Assembly: GCA_023078555.1 (NCBI GenBank)
Contig: CM041199.1
Coordinates: 1,488,001 to 1,552,000 of the forward strand
Length of the DNA stretch: 64,000 nucleotides
Reading direction: 5' to 3'
From: Ulva prolifera
Taxonomy: Eukaryota > Chlorophyta > Ulvophyceae > Ulvales > Ulvaceae
This document shows, one piece after another, positions 63,518 through 64,000 of this stretch. Numbering within the stretch: the first letter of the stretch is position 1; the number at the start of each line of letters is the position of its first letter. The notes under the pieces were generated by a model. It did no database searches. It was given only the letters and a program-made list of their open reading frames with translations, and had not been told where the DNA came from. Made by a program: the position numbers and the translations under genes.

Positions 63518-63835
63518 GTGCCGCGCGGAACACTGACGCAGCCCAGCACATTCCAGTATCTGACCAGCTCGATTGAGAATTGAACCAGCACGCGTGATGG
63601 CGGTGGGCGCCACAGGAGCTGGGGCGCCACGGGAGCGCATGCATGGAGTCTGCCCCGACGAGTCGCAATACCCACAGTCGTGTTGGGTACCCCCGTGGCA
63701 AATCCTGCCGCAGGGGGCGACGTCGGATCTGGCAGCCCACATGCATGCGACCAGGCCCCGGGCCCTGGGCTGCCTAGGTGGCTGCTCACCGCAGCCCGGG
63801 AGGGCCAGCATTGACGTGATCGTACCTATGGATGT

Positions 63836-63878
63836 TGAAGTTGTTGTTATTGTTGTTGTTGTTGTTGTTGTTGTTATT
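63836..63878. repeat. TTG trinucleotide repeat
   Basis: About 13 TTG units, two of them changed to TTA, beyond the last gene of the window. Confidence 0.9.
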
Positions 63879-64000
63879 GCATGGACTGTATTGTTGGAGG
63901 TGTACTGTTCGAAAGTATATGCTTGCCGAGCGACTTGAAGGCCTCAGCCGCCCGAGGTGGTGGCAAGGCGTGTCGCGATGCGCTGCACACGTGCTGTGGG

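Noticed and set aside
62599..63789. 396-codon minus-strand open frame
   Set aside because: Antisense to the phase-consistent exons at 62306-63517, and it runs through a TG repeat. GC-rich exons here leave the opposite strand open.
1..64000. bacterial or viral origin, CRISPR arrays, operons
   Set aside because: Conserved proteins are split by GT-AG introns and are eukaryote-specific. No direct-repeat arrays with regular spacers were seen.

Overview
The window is nuclear DNA of a eukaryote, most likely a green alga (chlorophyte). The genes are broken into many short exons whose introns begin GT, very often GTGCG, and end TGCAG. One gene carries a plant-type AP2/ERF domain. Another looks like a plastid ATP synthase delta subunit with a serine/arginine-rich leader. 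The poly(A) motif TGTAA, typical of chlorophytes, follows two stop codons at short range. I cannot name the species. Exon joins were worked out by hand: GT and AG at each intron edge, matching reading phases, and family conservation where a family was recognised. No transcript was seen.

Layout. 1-3600: no gene supported. 3616-7344 (-): AP2/ERF transcription factor. 7345-11800: mostly gene-poor, with a tRNA-like SINE copy at 9512-9790. 11822-13642 (-): short-chain dehydrogenase/reductase. 13.6-18.6 kb: gene-poor, with more SINE copies and a pair of diverged direct repeats. 18.6-20.6 kb (-): candidate gene, incomplete. 20.8-23.1 kb (+): Ser/Pro/Ala-rich protein, 5' end unresolved. 24595-26685 (+): CWC21/SRRM2-like splicing protein. 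27.1-27.9 kb (+): candidate small gene. 28334-30033 (+): proteasome subunit alpha-4. 30625-32134 (+): ATP synthase delta subunit. 33122-38928 (-): protein with four C-terminal EF-hands. 39012-41500 (+): unrecognised 371-aa protein. 41818-50487 (+): unrecognised 1,737-aa Ser-rich protein with a membrane hairpin near its C-terminus. 51262-54344 (+): Pelota/Dom34. 55247-57145 (+): thiol/halide methyltransferase of the TPMT family. 60199-63517 (+): unrecognised multi-exon protein, possibly starting further upstream.

The genes do not form one pathway. They are ordinary housekeeping functions (proteasome, ribosome rescue, splicing, ATP synthesis, methyl transfer) mixed with lineage-specific unknowns. 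The most unusual signals are structural: a rise in GC from the 5' to the 3' exons of several genes, runs of C directly after many 5' splice sites, and a family of short dispersed repeats with a tRNA-like head. I found no convincing new defence or mobile system.
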